Source: Adiantum capillus-veneris
Lineage: Eukaryota > Streptophyta > Polypodiopsida > Polypodiales > Pteridaceae
Direction of reading: 5' to 3'
Length of the DNA stretch: 64,000 nt
Assembly: GCA_014529385.2 (NCBI GenBank)
Contig: CM043944.1
Location: forward strand, 87,573,884 to 87,637,883
Below are positions 1-11,964 of the stretch, in pieces (positions within the stretch are counted from its first letter, which is position 1; the number at the start of each line of letters is the position of its first letter). Made by a program: the position numbers and the translations under genes. The notes under the pieces are model-generated. The model was not told the origin of the DNA. It saw only the letters and a list, made by a program, of their open reading frames with translations, and did not search any database.

Positions 1-1615
1 CAAACTGAATATCCGGCCTCGTGTTGCATACATAAATGAGGCGGCCAACAAGAGTTTGGTAAAGAGTGACATCAGCAGGATCGCCAGCATCATGTAGACT
101 CAACTTCAAACCTGTTTCCATGGGAGTGGCAATAGGTTTGCAATCCTCAAGTCCAAACTTACATAGCAATGTCTCTATGTAGCTTTTCTGACACAAGGAA
201 ATACCACCATCACACTGCTTAAACTGTATACCCAAGTAATGATGCAACAGCCCCAAATCTTTCATCTTGAAAGTAGCATTCAAATCAGCCTTAAATTTAG
301 CAATATGTCTCTCATTTGGTCCAGTGATCAGCAAATCATCAACATAAAGAACCACAATGAGAAGTATATCACCCTCACGCTTTACATACAATGTGCTTTC
401 TGTTGGACTGTTATGAAAGCCTCGTTTAACCAAATGAGTGTCAGCTTTCTCATACCAAGCACGAGGAGATTGCTTCAACCCATACAAAGCCTTCTTACCT
501 CTGCACACTTTGTCCTTTTTTGACAAAACCGCGAGGCTGCGTTACATAAACTTCCTCAAATACGTCACCATTCAAGAAAGCAGTAACAATGTCTGATTGA
601 TGTACATCCCAACCAAAATGAGCTGCCAATGCACATAGAAAACGTACAGTAGTCATACGACAAGTGGGAGCAAAAGTCTCTTCATAATCTATGCCTTTTT
701 GCTGTGCATAACCTTTTGCAACAAGTCGAGCCTTATGGCGATCGATCTCACCATCCGACTTTTCAACTTGTAAACCCACTTTGTACCAATGGCCTTTTTG
801 CCAGGAGGCAAATCACATAAAGTCCATGTTTCATTTTCTATAAGTGCATCATATTCTGATTGCATGGCAGCCATCCAATTTTTTGAATTCTGTGCTTCAT
901 CAAAAGACAGAGGCTCCTCAACATCATGTAAGCTACACATAGCCAAAGCATAACCATTTGATGCATAAGATGCATGGCGAGAGCCTGAACAAGTACGACT
1001 AGACAAAGGTGCATCCAATTTACTGTCACGCAAAGTGTGCACCAGCCATTTTGGCATACCTCTAGCCTGCTCATTTTCATCCCTTTCCTCATCAAGTACT
1101 TCATGTACATCTGCATCAGTAATAGGTTGATCTGTAATATTTTTGAAAACCCCCATAGGCTGTACATTTGCCTCATTGGAATTTACATTCGAACTTCCAT
1201 CACTAAAAAAAGGCAACAAAGTGTCATTAATGTCCTGTGAGCTTACATTACTGTCTCTAGTACATGACAGCAAGGGTTGAACAGAATCTTCCACAAACAC
1301 TACATCCTGTGAAACCAGAATATGCTTTGTTTGCAGATGATACAACCTATAACCTTTGCTTTTAGCACTATAACCAACAAGAATACATTTGACAGCCTTA
1401 TCATCAAATTATCTACGCTGTGTTTGTGGCACCAAAGCATATGCCAAACAGCCAAAAACATGCATGTGCTCCATAGAAGGCTTTCTATCATTCCGTGCTT
1501 CATATGGAGTAATAGACTGCAAAGATTTTGTAGGACACCTATTAAGTACATAAGTGGCACACATGATGGCCTCAAGCCAAAAAGAATGCGACAAAGCTTG
1601 ACTTTTGACCATACA
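1..1615 (-). pseudogene. pol: copia integrase C-terminus, linker and reverse transcriptase (partial)
   Basis: On the minus strand the integrase tail (PYEARNDRKPS ... HVFGCLAYA) is followed by an acidic linker (about 1345-860) and the RT opening ([21 protein letters not shown]). RT motifs follow: [31 protein letters not shown] and the catalytic YVDD near 330-345. The protein runs off the window start in the conserved GRLIYVCNTRPDI region. Frames change near 1400, 780 and 500. Confidence 0.87.
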
Positions 1616-2690
1616 TCATGCCATTTTTGTAAGTGAGCTATTTTTCCTCTCAGCAACACCATTTTGCTGAGGCGTACGAGGGACTGTACATTGGTGTTTT
1701 ATCCCACATCTAGCCAGAAATGCATTAAATTCATGAGACATATACTCCCCCCCTCGATCGGAGCGGAGGGTGTCCATAGTACATTTTAAGACATTTTCAG
1801 CCATAGCCAGAAATTTTTTGAAGCACATAAAGACTTTAGACTTCCCTTTAAACGAAAATACCCATGCATGCCTGGAGTAATCATTAATGAAAGCACAAAG
1901 TACAGGTAATTGCCCAAGGACGGAGTTTGCATGGGCCCACAAACATCACTATGCACAAGCTGCAACCTGCATGTGGCCCGAACTGAACCATCCTTTGGAA
2001 ATTTAGAACGTTGCATCTTACCCAAAATACAGCCTTCACAAACATGTTTGACAGGTGCTTCAAGAGGCGGAAAAGAAGCAACCATATCAGATTTCTGCAA
2101 ACGTAGCAAACTGGCAAAATTAAGATGACCAAAACGTGCATGCCAAAGTTTTGCATCTGAAATAGCCCTTGAATCTGCAACAGCATTTGCAAAATTTTGT
2201 CCACACTTGTCATACAAAGTGAGCTTATACAGCCCACGGCACAAAAGCCCAGATGCAACAATTTCATCACCAAAACTGATGCATGAACTGTACATCTGTC
2301 ATCCACAAATTTGACTACAAGTCCAGGTCTAGCAAGTGCAGATACAGACAAGAGATTCTTCTTGATCCCAGGTACATAAAGTGCATCAACAAGTGTGAAG
2401 GAACTGCCATTAGCAGTAGTGAGCACAATCTTTACAACTCCCTGAACTCGATAAGAGGCGTTGTTGGCACAAGTGACTGAATTCCCATGAGGGATAGACT
2501 CCAGAGAGGTAAACAATTCACGATGTGAGGTAATGTGCTTTGTAGCACCACTGTCGAAATACCACACATGTGAATCTGTAGCAACTGACAAGCATGCATC
2601 ATGGACAGCAGAATTGTAAGTGCACTCTGCGCTAAAAGCCCTTTCTACATCCACATCAGCAACACAGTCTCCTTTCACAGAAGACTCAAC
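1616..2690 (-). pseudogene. pol: copia protease and integrase (broken)
   Basis: The aspartic protease active site DSGATKHIT is near 2535-2565. The GAG-pre-integrase zinc region follows (LWHARFGHLN ... CEGCILGK), and then the integrase core with SDVCGPM, DTLRSDRGGEY and the catalytic glutamate region PRTPQQNGVAERK near 1640-1690. The DDE residues can all be seen, but frameshifts near 2290 and 1900 split the reading frame into overlapping pieces. The domain order identifies Ty1/copia. Confidence 0.87.
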
Positions 2691-3651
2691 AATGGCTGCA
2701 TTTGTAGTCGAACGAGCATTTGGAGTGGAACCACCCTCTTTCTTCTTAGCCTCTTTGGCCTTCAACTTAGGACATGACTTGATCAAGTGATCATTGGCTT
2801 TACAATAATGGCAACGCATCTTCTTTTTGCCCTTATCACCAGAATTGCCAGACAAAGTGCTGCCAGCAAAAGCAATAGGAACATAATTTTTGCCACTCGC
2901 AGCAGAACCATAAGAAGTGGCTGCATTGCTGTTACCACCCTTTCTTTGAGAAGCAATAAAAGCCTGTTCAACTGCACGCTGCCTAGTCCTGTTTTTTCTG
3001 GAAAGTGACTCTTGCAACAGCAATGTGCATAATGCATCAAACTTGACAACTTTTGGATTTCCTTGGGTCATAAGTCTCCAAGTACTAGCAAAAGTCTGGT
3101 AAGGCATCAAGAACAGTCTGCACAAGGGAACTGTCTGAAATGAATTCACCTGCAGAAATAAGTTGCTCATTGATATCCTTGACACTAGCAAGGAAAGTGT
3201 CCATATCATCTTCCTCATGCATAATCTTCGACTTCAGCTCTTAACGCAGCAAAGCAATTTTAGCTTCATTGCGGCTTGCATAAAGACCTGCTAGAATATC
3301 CCAAGCCTGTTTTGCAGATTTTGCTGAACGGATGTGAGGAACAATGGTGCGCTTCACAGACAACGCAATCAATGCATGAGCCTGCGCATCCTTAACATCC
3401 CAACGAGCTTGTTCTGCCGTAGGCAAAACAACTCTAACAGCTGCAATCCTTGCAGCAAGACCTGCAACATCCTCAACATCGCCTACATCCTCAGAACGAG
3501 AACGTACATCAATGCCCTGCACAATGTTCCAGACACCCTTTGACACAAGAACATGTTGCATCATATAAGCCCACATAGGGTAGTTGTCCCCATCCAACCT
3601 GTCCTCAGCAGCAAACATCTTGAACACATCTGTGTTGTTGTTGTCAGCCAT
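2690..3651 (-). pseudogene. gag: copia Gag (broken)
   Basis: The nucleocapsid precursor begins at the ATG at 3651-3649 (MADNNNTDVFKMF), about 310 bases after the primer site. The N-terminal part has the copia Gag pattern (LDGDNYPMWAYMM) and continues to a CCHC zinc knuckle, CHYCKANDHLIKSC, near 2775-2815. An in-frame stop follows EAKIALLR near 3241 and a frameshift lies near 3060-3110; both are needed to explain why the Gag similarity changes frame. ORFs that start inside this segment are fragments of the one protein. Confidence 0.85.
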
Positions 3652-3963
3652 GGTAAATGCTGCAGCTGATGTGAAAACTGCCCGAAAATAGGAGAAACGG
3701 AGCGGGAACAACCTGTGCTATATAGCACAAACCGTAGAAGACTTTAAGGCACCTGTTATGCAAAAAACGGCACTGACAGAAATTCTGCATAAAATGACAA
3801 AATAGCATGTGTAGTACTGCCTATAGTGGAAACGGAGGCCGAAATGAGCCCAAACCAAAATATTTATCGACCTGCGAACTCTTGCCAAAGTTCACTCAAA
3901 TCGGAGAAAGTGAGTAGGCGTGTGCTGGAGTAGCTAGCGACTAAGCCCGGGAGGACGTGACCT

Positions 3964-3975
3964 GCTCTCATACCA
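3964..3975 (-). other. Primer binding site, initiator tRNA-Met type
   Basis: The minus strand reads TGGTATGAGAGC two bases after the LTR end. The usual plant copia site is TGGTATCAGAGC, so there is one mismatch. Confidence 0.8.
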
Positions 3976-3977
3976 AT

Positions 3978-4258
3978 TGTTGGAATTAGGGTTGCAGAGA
4001 AACACACACAGCTTGGAGAAGACGAAGGAAGCTCAAGTCACACAACAGAGAGTGTATTTCTTAGTATGCAATGGAATTTTTTGCAGGGGATCTATAGAAG
4101 AAAAGAAAGAAACAGGTGGAGGATGGTTAGCATGTGACCCTAAAAGAAAGTACTAACATACTTCCCCCCAAAACTAGAGCAGGTAAGAAGCTTTGACTTC
4201 TTTAAATCTTCTTACAACTTTTTATCTTCTTTTCATGCTATTGTATCGTCTCCCAACA
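3978..4258 (-). repeat. 5' LTR of the first copia element
   Basis: Read on the minus strand this 281-bp segment starts TGTTGGGAGACG and ends AATTCCAACA, giving the TG...CA ends and short inverted terminal repeat of an LTR. It directly precedes a copia primer binding site. The partner LTR is outside the window, so length and target duplication cannot be confirmed by comparison. Confidence 0.8.
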
Positions 4259-4329
4259 ATAATATATATATGTGTTTTCTCTCAATTTTTCTTCATGTGT
4301 TTTGTAGTTAAACTTCAAGCCGTTGGGTC

Positions 4330-5002
4330 AAAATCCCCACCACCCATTGATGAGGTAGAGCACATTGATCGCAAAGTTCCTCGCATCATTGATCGCTTCA
4401 ATGACAATAGGGATTTGGTAGTCATTGTTGACATCAACAATGTACTTGCATACATGCACGATAAGCGCAAAACAAGGCTGCCCTCGGATGTGTCAATGCT
4501 CTACTTTGCCAAAGTAGATGGAGATGACAACACTACCTACTACCTACTATGTATGATAGGGCACAAATATTTTCTTGCTTGCATTGGTTCAAATAGAAGA
4601 TGTGTTCTTGTGGTCCTCATGCACTCACTGAGATATGGAAAATGCTATCGATAAGTTCTTGACTCAGGCCAAGTGTTGCTTGGCTCTGACAAAACACTTG
4701 CCATGTTAATAGTTGGACTTTTCATAAGCCTCCAAAGCCAATGCTTCAAAAAGCTAAAAAGTTTTTGGTATCTTTTTCCTAAGTTCAATAAGTGAAACAC
4801 ATTAGTGCTAGATGACTCCTTGTATAAGATGTACTTCAATGTTCCTTCTTGCTATGAGATTCTTCCCGAGTTGGAGTAGGATGAGAGGCAGTGGGAACAT
4901 TTCCTAAAAGAGGATGTGACTGAATTTGTGTTACAATGGGCTGAGAGGGTTGCCAGAGTGAAAGTTCTCTTGCACAATGGAAGTGGAATATTGTGGATTT
5001 GA
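4330..5002 (+). pseudogene. FCP1/NIF-type HAD phosphatase-like pseudogene
   Basis: Three collinear blocks in two frames match the order of the FCP1 homology domain. The first is RDLVVIVDINNVLAYM (4411-4458), in the position of the DxDxT nucleophile motif but lacking its second aspartate and threonine. The second is VFLWSSCTH then DMENAIDKFLTQAKCC (4602-4670). The third is NTLVLDDSLYKMYFNVP (4796-4846), the late DD motif. The first block and the third share one frame and the middle one is shifted; stops occur at 4629 and 4793 and later. Family members dephosphorylate proteins, but this copy cannot be functional. It lies immediately right of the copia LTR. Identification is by eye from motif order. 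Confidence 0.6.
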
Positions 5003-6233
5003 AGGTACGGTCCCAACATGGAATTGTCTCTCTAGAAATGTTGACAAGCCGCCCCAACCATACTCCTACACAACCCAAATATAAGCGGCCAAGGATGGGA
5101 AAATTTCCACAATAGACTCCTTGCACTGACATCTCCTATATCTAATTGCATTCCTCGGGGGATTCACTCTATATACAAAATGGTATGCCACCTGCGAGCG
5201 GACAACTTGATAAAACCCCTATATACAACTCATATTAGAGAATATGACCCCTCTTTCTAGGCTTATACGGTAATCAATGCAGAAAACTATCATACCTCTA
5301 TCTTACATATAAAATTTAGGTCTCACATGATATAACTGAGTAAAACTAGTCAAAGAGCGTGTAGCATAGTGATTGGCAACGTACAAAGGAACCACTTCTG
5401 TTGATAACTAGATGTACCCTCAATGTGTCTTAGTTTGACTTTCAAACTATATGCCCGTTCAGCCTGCACTCTAGCTACTCGTCCAATTTGGACCCATCTA
5501 AATTACTCAAAAAACATGGTTATAAAGTTGTGTTAGGTTCTTCGTGTAAATTTGCATCTATACAATCTCTTTATAGCTTTCATCCCTCAACAAATGAACT
5601 ATAATCACAAAAGAAGGAAATGATACAAAGCAGTGCTAGTTCTTGCATATGTATTTGTAGCTATTGACTCACAAGTTTGAGGGAAGACTCTTTTGGGAAG
5701 CCATGATTTTTAAACATAGAAACTTCCTCTCATCCCCCCGCCCCCCCCCAAATATGATACCCCTTCCCTTATTTTTAAGCGTGGGAGACGTGGTGCGGTA
5801 AGTTTTCCATGGTGAATCCCCCGGGTTGCATTCACTCCCTATGTATCTAACTCCTTGTGTAGCTAACTTTCTCTGTATGTAAACCTCGATTCATAACAAT
5901 TATGATGAATCCATCCTTATATATGAATGCTTTTGTGTTGATGTCTACTTGATTCTTATCTTGAGTGTGCTCTAAAGTGTTGGTCAAGTGGTGTGATGTG
6001 CACGTCTATCGCATGTGTCAATGCAAGGGACTTGCCGTACACTGCGTGCAAGCCACAAATGGCTACAAGCACACAACCAGACTAATCTAGCAAGCTCAAG
6101 AGATTAAGAGTGTGTCACTCACCGCCCTATGCTCGCCTTCATGAAGGATTCCTCGCCATGAAGAAGAAGGATCTACCGCCGTGCTGTGCTAAATCGCCTC
6201 GCCATCACCGTGCCGTCGTTGCAATGCTCAATC
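5003..6233. other. Gene-poor stretch
   Basis: I see no supported gene. It holds a cytosine run near 5737-5750, AT-rich DNA and only short shadow ORFs with no recognisable domain. Confidence 0.6.
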
Positions 6234-6302
6234 GCACACACACACACACTCTCTCTCTCTCTCCCTCTCACGCATACACACACACACACACACACACACA
6301 CA
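6234..6302 (+). repeat. CA/CT microsatellite
   Basis: About 70 bases of (CA)n, (CT)n and (CA)n again, with a few interruptions. The ORF reading through it (6110-6370) is low-complexity Thr-His and Ser-Leu and is not a gene. Confidence 0.95.
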
Positions 6303-6395
6303 AGGAGATGAAGAAGAAGAAGATGGAGATGGAGCAAGAGCACTCTTCAATTGCACAAATGAAAGAATGAGTGATTTTTAGGTTTAGGTGACTTT

Positions 6396-6723
6396 TATAT
6401 GAGCTCGCCCATTCACACTTGGGCGCCCATGCGAAGCCAACTAACCCTTGAATGTTCCAATTAGAGTGCACCCTCTCATCGTCAATCACTCTTACCCTTT
6501 TCCTATTGGACTGACAAGCCCGGTACCTGACTCTACCAAATAAATAATAGGGCACCTGTTATATGAGCTCGCCCATTCACACTTGGGCGCCCATGCGAAG
6601 CCAACTAACCCTTGAATGTTCCAATTAGAGTGCACCCTCTCATCGGCAATCACTCTTACCCTTTTCCTATTGGACTGACAAGCTCGGTACTTGACTCTAC
6701 CAAATAAATAATAGGGCACCTGT
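6396..6723 (+). repeat. Tandem duplication of a 164-bp unit
   Basis: Two direct copies, 6396-6559 and 6560-6723, each starting TATATGAGCTCGCCC and ending AATAGGGCACCTG(T). Only a few single-base differences are visible, so the duplication is fairly recent. No coding role is seen. Confidence 0.93.
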
Positions 6724-8040
6724 CGTAGGTGACGGGTGGAAGAGCATTTGAGATGAATGTCCTTAGCCTTCTTCAATCACTGCAAAATCAAACAACATTG
6801 GTACAGTAATTGCATTCTCATATACAATTGAAAAGCATATGTAGTTTTAGGCAGACAAATTGATTGGTAGCAAAATTTTAAACCATCTGTTAGCAATAAA
6901 CATTAAATTGTAATATAATCAAACGCATAAACAGTTGTAAAGGTAAAAAATTAAACAAGTTTGGGGTCGCTAATTTAACGATCGAAAGGCACTAGAGGTC
7001 AACTATTAATACCATGGGCAAGCTTCTCAATTTTCTCCGATCAATTAAGTTGTTTAATCGCGAGAGCCAAGTATTTCATGTTCGAGGGTTGAGTAGACGC
7101 TATACCTAGAAGACCTTGTAGCTAAGCTACGATAAAAGGAATTGCTCATGAAATCATCGCCTAACTTATTTCCTTTTCTTTGACCCCCAAAAGTCTTTTC
7201 ATAGTGATTCAATTTTGATGTGTGTGCTTATTTTGTATGCCTTGGGTTTTTTGCTTTTCAAGGAAAAGTGCCCACACTGGGAACCTCTAGGGCTCTAATA
7301 CCATAGGCGATACATGTGAGTAAAGTACCAATCAAGCTGAGATTGCTCTTCAAGCTTAAGATTTTACACTGTGGTACTTTGATTTTCTGTTCGTTCGTTT
7401 TCTGCATTTTAATTTTGTAACTTTGAGGGGTCATATAACACTGTTACCCTCCCCAGGCTCATCACACTGGTAAACTCCCTTTATAATACTTAAGCTAAAG
7501 GTCAATAGGGACTAAGCTCACAAGAAAGCCCTAATACATTGCACACAATGCTGCCTAAATCGAATTAAGAACCTAAGTAACCATTGATTATTAGGAAGGC
7601 ATTCCCCATGGTATTAAAAGAAGATCTCTAACGCCTAGCTTGTCAAACTAGCTTAGTTGGATTGCTTGACTATTAAACCTAGACAAGTGATCATGACAAA
7701 ATTCATATTGAATTTAATGTTTGATACTAAGAAAATGCGCTGAATATTATGCTACCAATCACAATTAAAGCAGACAAACATGGATGCAAAAAAGATAAGG
7801 GGCAATGCTAATGGATAAGAAACACCTGTTTGTGTTGATGACCGCGCTTGATTTGAAGTGTGAATGAGAGAAAGATTTCATGAAGGTTCAAATCCTAACA
7901 ACAACAATGCGTTCGTGTACACACTAGGAAACACAAAGAATACCTCTAGGAGGCACATCAGTGGGAAGAGGTACCAACCCTTATTGAACACAATTAAACA
8001 ATGTAAGGAACCCTAACCTAATTATTTGCACTCCCCCTAG
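6724..8040. other. Gene-poor stretch
   Basis: AT-rich DNA with no supported gene. It contains isolated GGTATTA-type words in both orientations (near 7010, 7300, 7608) that resemble remnants of copia primer sites, but I could not pair any of them with LTR ends. Confidence 0.5.
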
Positions 8041-8044
8041 AGAG

Positions 8045-8544
8045 TCAAGGGAATAGGATATTGTAGAGATTAGGGGGGAACCCTAAGGCTAAACCCCTAT
8101 CCTCATCATCGAGAAAAACAAAGTCATCATCCGTGAGACCATATGTGCCATCCGTATAATCATGTAAATCTTCATCATCATCGGAGGCACCAATCTTTAC
8201 TAAGAAGGTCACTAGATGCCTATAGTTATCTTGGTCAAAAGGATAGGCTTGTGCAATGGGAGAGACACTCTCTACTAAGTATGGACCAGTCGTGGTCAAG
8301 AGATGTATCAACCATTCTAGCTCCTCGAAATTCCTCTCACATGCTAGAGTACCTACCAAATCCCATTCATCACAGGAAAGCACCAAAAAGACCATGTAAA
8401 ACACTTGTGAAAAGTAACGAGGGTACCTCTCACCAAAAAGACCATGTGAAAGTAATGAGGGTACCTCTCACCCAAGGCAAGAGTAGATGACTCTAGCATA
8501 TTAGCCATATCTATACACACAAATAGATGATGATTAGAGTGCAA
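8045..8544 (-). pseudogene. Unidentified acidic ORF remnants
   Basis: A 119-codon minus-strand ORF (8045-8404) with a serine-free acidic C-terminus (DDDEDLHDYTDGTYGLTDDD) and an overlapping shorter ORF. I do not recognise a domain. A short imperfect tandem duplication (about 8384-8475, unit start CACCAAAAAGACCATGT) lies inside and produces the overlap. It is downstream of the Gyp1 integrase and may be 3' sequence of that element. Confidence 0.3.
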
Positions 8545-8755
8545 ATATTACAAGGGTCGTGTTCTTGTGCATAATGTGTTTTTATGATCTTGTGTTATGG
8601 CTCTTGCTCTTTTACTTTTTAATCTTGTTTTTGTGAGTATAAGGCTTTGTATATACATTCCCTAAGATTGGAGATTGAGAGGTCATGGAGGAAGGTTGAG
8701 AGGGAAGCAAGTGAATGATGGATGTCAACAAACACTCCCCCTTTCCATGGGTAGA

Positions 8756-10090
8756 TCATACCTTTTGGAATGCTGTCGTCACCTTTTGAAACCAATTGTT
8801 CCAAGTTGTTATGGGTGAAAGCTTTAACCAATAGTTTTTGACCACCCTATGCGTTTCATCTAGTTGCAAGGGTGGTAAGGTACTCTCCCATGATTTTATT
8901 TGCAACGTTGTTGTAAGTGGTGAACTTACAACGGGAGGTGCAAACTCTTCTTTGTTTGTATGGATATGTACAATGGTAGGTGGAGCTTGTGTCGAAGCTT
9001 CTATTTCCATATAGGAACTACATGAAGAGTCAGAAGCTTCATTTGACTTCCCTGTTCCTGAGCTAGGTGGAACAAATCGTTCTTTCTTCAGTACCCAAAC
9101 TAACTCTAGAGCGGGTGTGTAGCATTCCGTGATTTTTTCCTTTTCGCGATCTTCAATTCGTTTTGGAGCTACAGGATTGGGCTCACATGGGTCAGGTGAC
9201 AAGTAAGAGCACAACTTACATTTTGGCACTCAGATTTGATCATTTCCTTGATAGTTGCCTTGGGCTTCCAATAGTTTTTTGGGAATCCAACGCAACGTTT
9301 CTTTACATTTCTTGGGGAGAGTGGGACGTTTCTTACCAGGCTCCTATCTTTTAGCACTAGCTACGGCCACTAAAGAAGCTTTAGGGACCCACTTGTATGT
9401 TCTCTTTGTTATATTAGGATGGTGGGTCTTGTGTGTCTTAAGCTTTATTTCAACTACAACAGTTGAAGCTCTAGAGAGTTGGGCTATGGGGACATAAGGT
9501 TCAACCTCTTGGACATGCAATGTTTTGGGTTTTATTTCCTTAAGAGGCAATATCTTAGGGACTATGGCTTGAGTGGCAGGGCTAAGAGTTGGTTTCTGCG
9601 TTGTGACACCCCCAGTCCCCTAATCAATAGTGCATTTGGTGGCTATCATCCATGTGCGTCCTAGGTTTATATTACACTCTATAGTTCTAGAAGGCATGAC
9701 CAAAAAGTCTTGAGCTGCAACCCCACTGTCATAACTGACAGAAGTGTGACAGATTCCAAAAATCGTAGTTTTTTTCTTGTTGACACCCTTCACTTGGATA
9801 ATACTCCCAGATAGAGGTGGCTTCCTTAACTGACATCAAACTCCATATGATAACATATTATACTTAGCACCCGTGTCCAATAAGGCGTTATATAGTACTT
9901 TTCTATAGGCACTATTTAGATCAATAGGGTATCATAGAAGTGTGTCAGAGTCCAACCAATCCTCGTCGGTTTCAACGTGGAATGTGTGTGTAACTCCAAG
10001 GTTAGCCTCTTGTTGGCGTCTTATGCGTTGTTGTCACTCCTTAGCCTCAGATTGAGCTTGTATCTTCTTCAATTCTGTTTGTGCGTTGGC
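8756..10090 (-). pseudogene. Post-integrase ORF with retropepsin-like domain
   Basis: After the stop that ends the Gyp1 integrase (HAIH, near 10100), the same frame continues with a charged segment (KKAANAQTELKKIQAQ), a stop, another charged segment, and then an aspartic-protease-like domain. That domain has YNALLDTGAKYNM (about 9866-9905), TTIFGICHTSVSYDSG and INLGRTWM near 9665-9690, in the retropepsin order of active site, flap-like and C-terminal motifs. A Pro/Thr/Lys-rich tail follows to about 9344; unrecognised ORFs continue to 8756. At least three in-frame stops and one frameshift make it a pseudogene. A retropepsin downstream of integrase is not the usual Ty3/gypsy order; a junction between two elements is the main alternative. 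Confidence 0.5.
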
Positions 10091-10099
10091 TGCCTTTTT

Positions 10100-11090
10100 C
10101 TAATGGATGGCATGTAGTACCTCTTGGCTTAAAGGATCATAGTATCTTTCAAATTTTCTCCCATTGAGAAATCCAATGGTTTCAACTCCATCAAGAGTCT
10201 CAACACGAATGGTCCCTTGTGGGGTGATTTCACGTACTCTATAGGGTCCTTTTCCCGCATATTTCAACTTTTTCTTTTTGTTACGCACTCCATACATAAG
10301 AACTTTATCACCAACATTGATATCTTTGTTCTTTAGATGATGATAAAACCATTTCTTCCTTCTGTCTTTCTCCACAAGTGCATTTTGCCCAACTAATTGC
10401 CTCTCTTCATCTAGCCTTTCAAGGATATATAATCGCTCAACTAAGGGGTTACCATCCCAACCTTCTTGAGAAGCTACTCGAAGGCTAGGAATGACAAACT
10501 CCCATGGCATAACCACTTCTTGGCCATACACCATCTTAAATGGTGTGCAATTAATGGAAACTTTGTACGCAGTACGATAAGCCCATAAAGCTGAAGTCAG
10601 CTTTAAATCCCAATCTGTGCGATGAGCTTCCACCCTTTTGGTCAAGATAGAGATTAAGGTCTTGTTGGTGCTCTCAGCTTGGCCATTTGCTTGTGGATAA
10701 TAAGGTGTGGACTTATGGTGAGCTATCATGAAGTTGGTGTGAGTTCTTTTATCACTCCATTTATAAAATGAGTACCATTGTCACTCACAATCTCAAAGGG
10801 ACAACCAAATCTTGTAATCTTGGCAGTTGACCTCGCATCAGCCTTACGTGTCACCCTGGCTTCCGCCCACTTTGTCACATAGTCAATGACAACGATAATA
10901 TATTGAGATTGAGTGCTACGAGCTGCCGGACTAATTGGGCCTACAAAGTCCAAACCCCATTTTTCAAATGGTTGAGTCACTTTAACAGGATGTAAGGGCA
11001 TTTTATCCTTTTGTTGTGTGATCTTGTAATGTTGGCATTCATCACATCCTTTTGCAAAAACTGATGCATCCTTGAATAAGGTAGGCCACT
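10100..11090 (-). pseudogene. pol: Ty3/gypsy integrase (Gyp1)
   Basis: Zinc-binding region end (GCDECQHYKITQQKDKM) at about 11050-10990, core start FEKWGLDFVGPI, second aspartate in EIVSDNGTHFING, and the glutamate region HHKSTPYYPQANGQAE at about 10720-10670. The C-terminal part includes VGDKVLMYGV and GPYRVREI. The catalytic DDE residues are all present. Breaks: a one-base frameshift near 10730, and about seven residues missing between DARSTAK and ITRFGCP, where the family has a helix. The 5' end stops at about 11090 at the junction with foreign sequence. Confidence 0.88.
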
Positions 11091-11649
11091 GTTAGCCTTG
11101 CATATTCTTTCAGTAAAGTGTTAGTGAACCTTAGTAATTTACTTTTCAGTTAGTGAAGGGCTTTGTACCTCTTCATTCTTCCTAGTAGTTGGCCTCGCAC
11201 CTGATGGTAGTGCATTGTAAGAGATGAAGATGATGAATGCAAGACTATGGCTAGGAAGATTCTGTGTTTCTCTGTGTATTCTGTCTTCAGTTTCCATCCA
11301 GTACCCTGATTCTGTTTTGAACCTGCATAGATATTGAAACTGTTCTGAATCTCTAATGAGATGATGCACTACCTTAATGGTTGATTTAGTTGTTATTCCC
11401 ACTCCCCTATGCCTCAACAACACTTGGCGATCCTGCTGATTGTGGAGCAAAATTTGATCAAAGCCTTAATGGGAAATGGGATCTAGTTGGGGCATATGGG
11501 ACTGTGAACCTGAAGATTTTCAGGAAGCATTCTCCAATTGGAAGTCAGAGAAGGAAGAACAGGAGGAGTACAATCTGATTTTCCTTCAAGATTTTGTCCT
11601 TGGAATAGCATGCTTCAAAACTTCTTGGCGACTTAACACTTGACAATCC

Positions 11650-11960
11650 TTTGATGGTTTTGTCAGAAGTGGCAAATAAGGAGTGGAAACAGGAGTTCTA
11701 TTCAGGGCATTTTTGGTTTTCAAGGCGCTTTAAAAAATCAAGCGTTTTTAGCAACTGGGGTGTTTTCTTGATGTTTTCAGGGTCGTTTTTGCAACCTGAT
11801 GGCATTTTTAAGCAATGCAGGGTGTTTTCCTGACAATTCGTAGGACATTCATGCAGTTTCTTGACAATTTTAGGCAGTTTATAGGAAATTCAGGTAGTTT
11901 CCTGATGACAGTTTCATGCAGTTTCCCTGATAGTTTGTAGGAAATTTAAGTTTTATGTAG
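11650..11960 (+). repeat. Degenerate short repeats, noncoding
   Basis: Imperfect repeats around the words GCAGTTTCCTGA, TTTTCAGG and GACAATTT recur here at roughly 20-40 base steps. There is no coding pattern. It could be an intron or leader of the gene-like segment to its right. The preceding 11100-11650 holds no recognisable feature. Confidence 0.45.
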
Positions 11961-11964
11961 TGTA

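Larger units (their letters stand above)
1..4258 (-). mobile_element. Ty1/copia retrotransposon, 5' part, cut by window start
   Basis: A minus-strand copia element: 5' LTR (3978-4258), primer binding site, gag, protease, integrase and reverse transcriptase in the copia order (integrase before RT). The 3' RT end, RNase H and 3' LTR lie outside the window. The coding region is broken by at least one in-frame stop and several frameshifts, so this copy cannot make its polyprotein. The LTR family is unlike that of the second copia element at 48127-53523. Confidence 0.93.

Noticed and set aside
6110-6370. Plus-strand ORF over the microsatellite
   Set aside because: Low-complexity dinucleotide translation with no domain.
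7298-7311. TGGTATTAGAGC-like word on the minus strand as a copia primer site
   Set aside because: No LTR end with TG...CA and no gag-pol beside it.
9600-9625. TGTGACACCCCCAGTCCCC as an LTR start
   Set aside because: It lies inside the retropepsin-like frame and has no partner or primer site.
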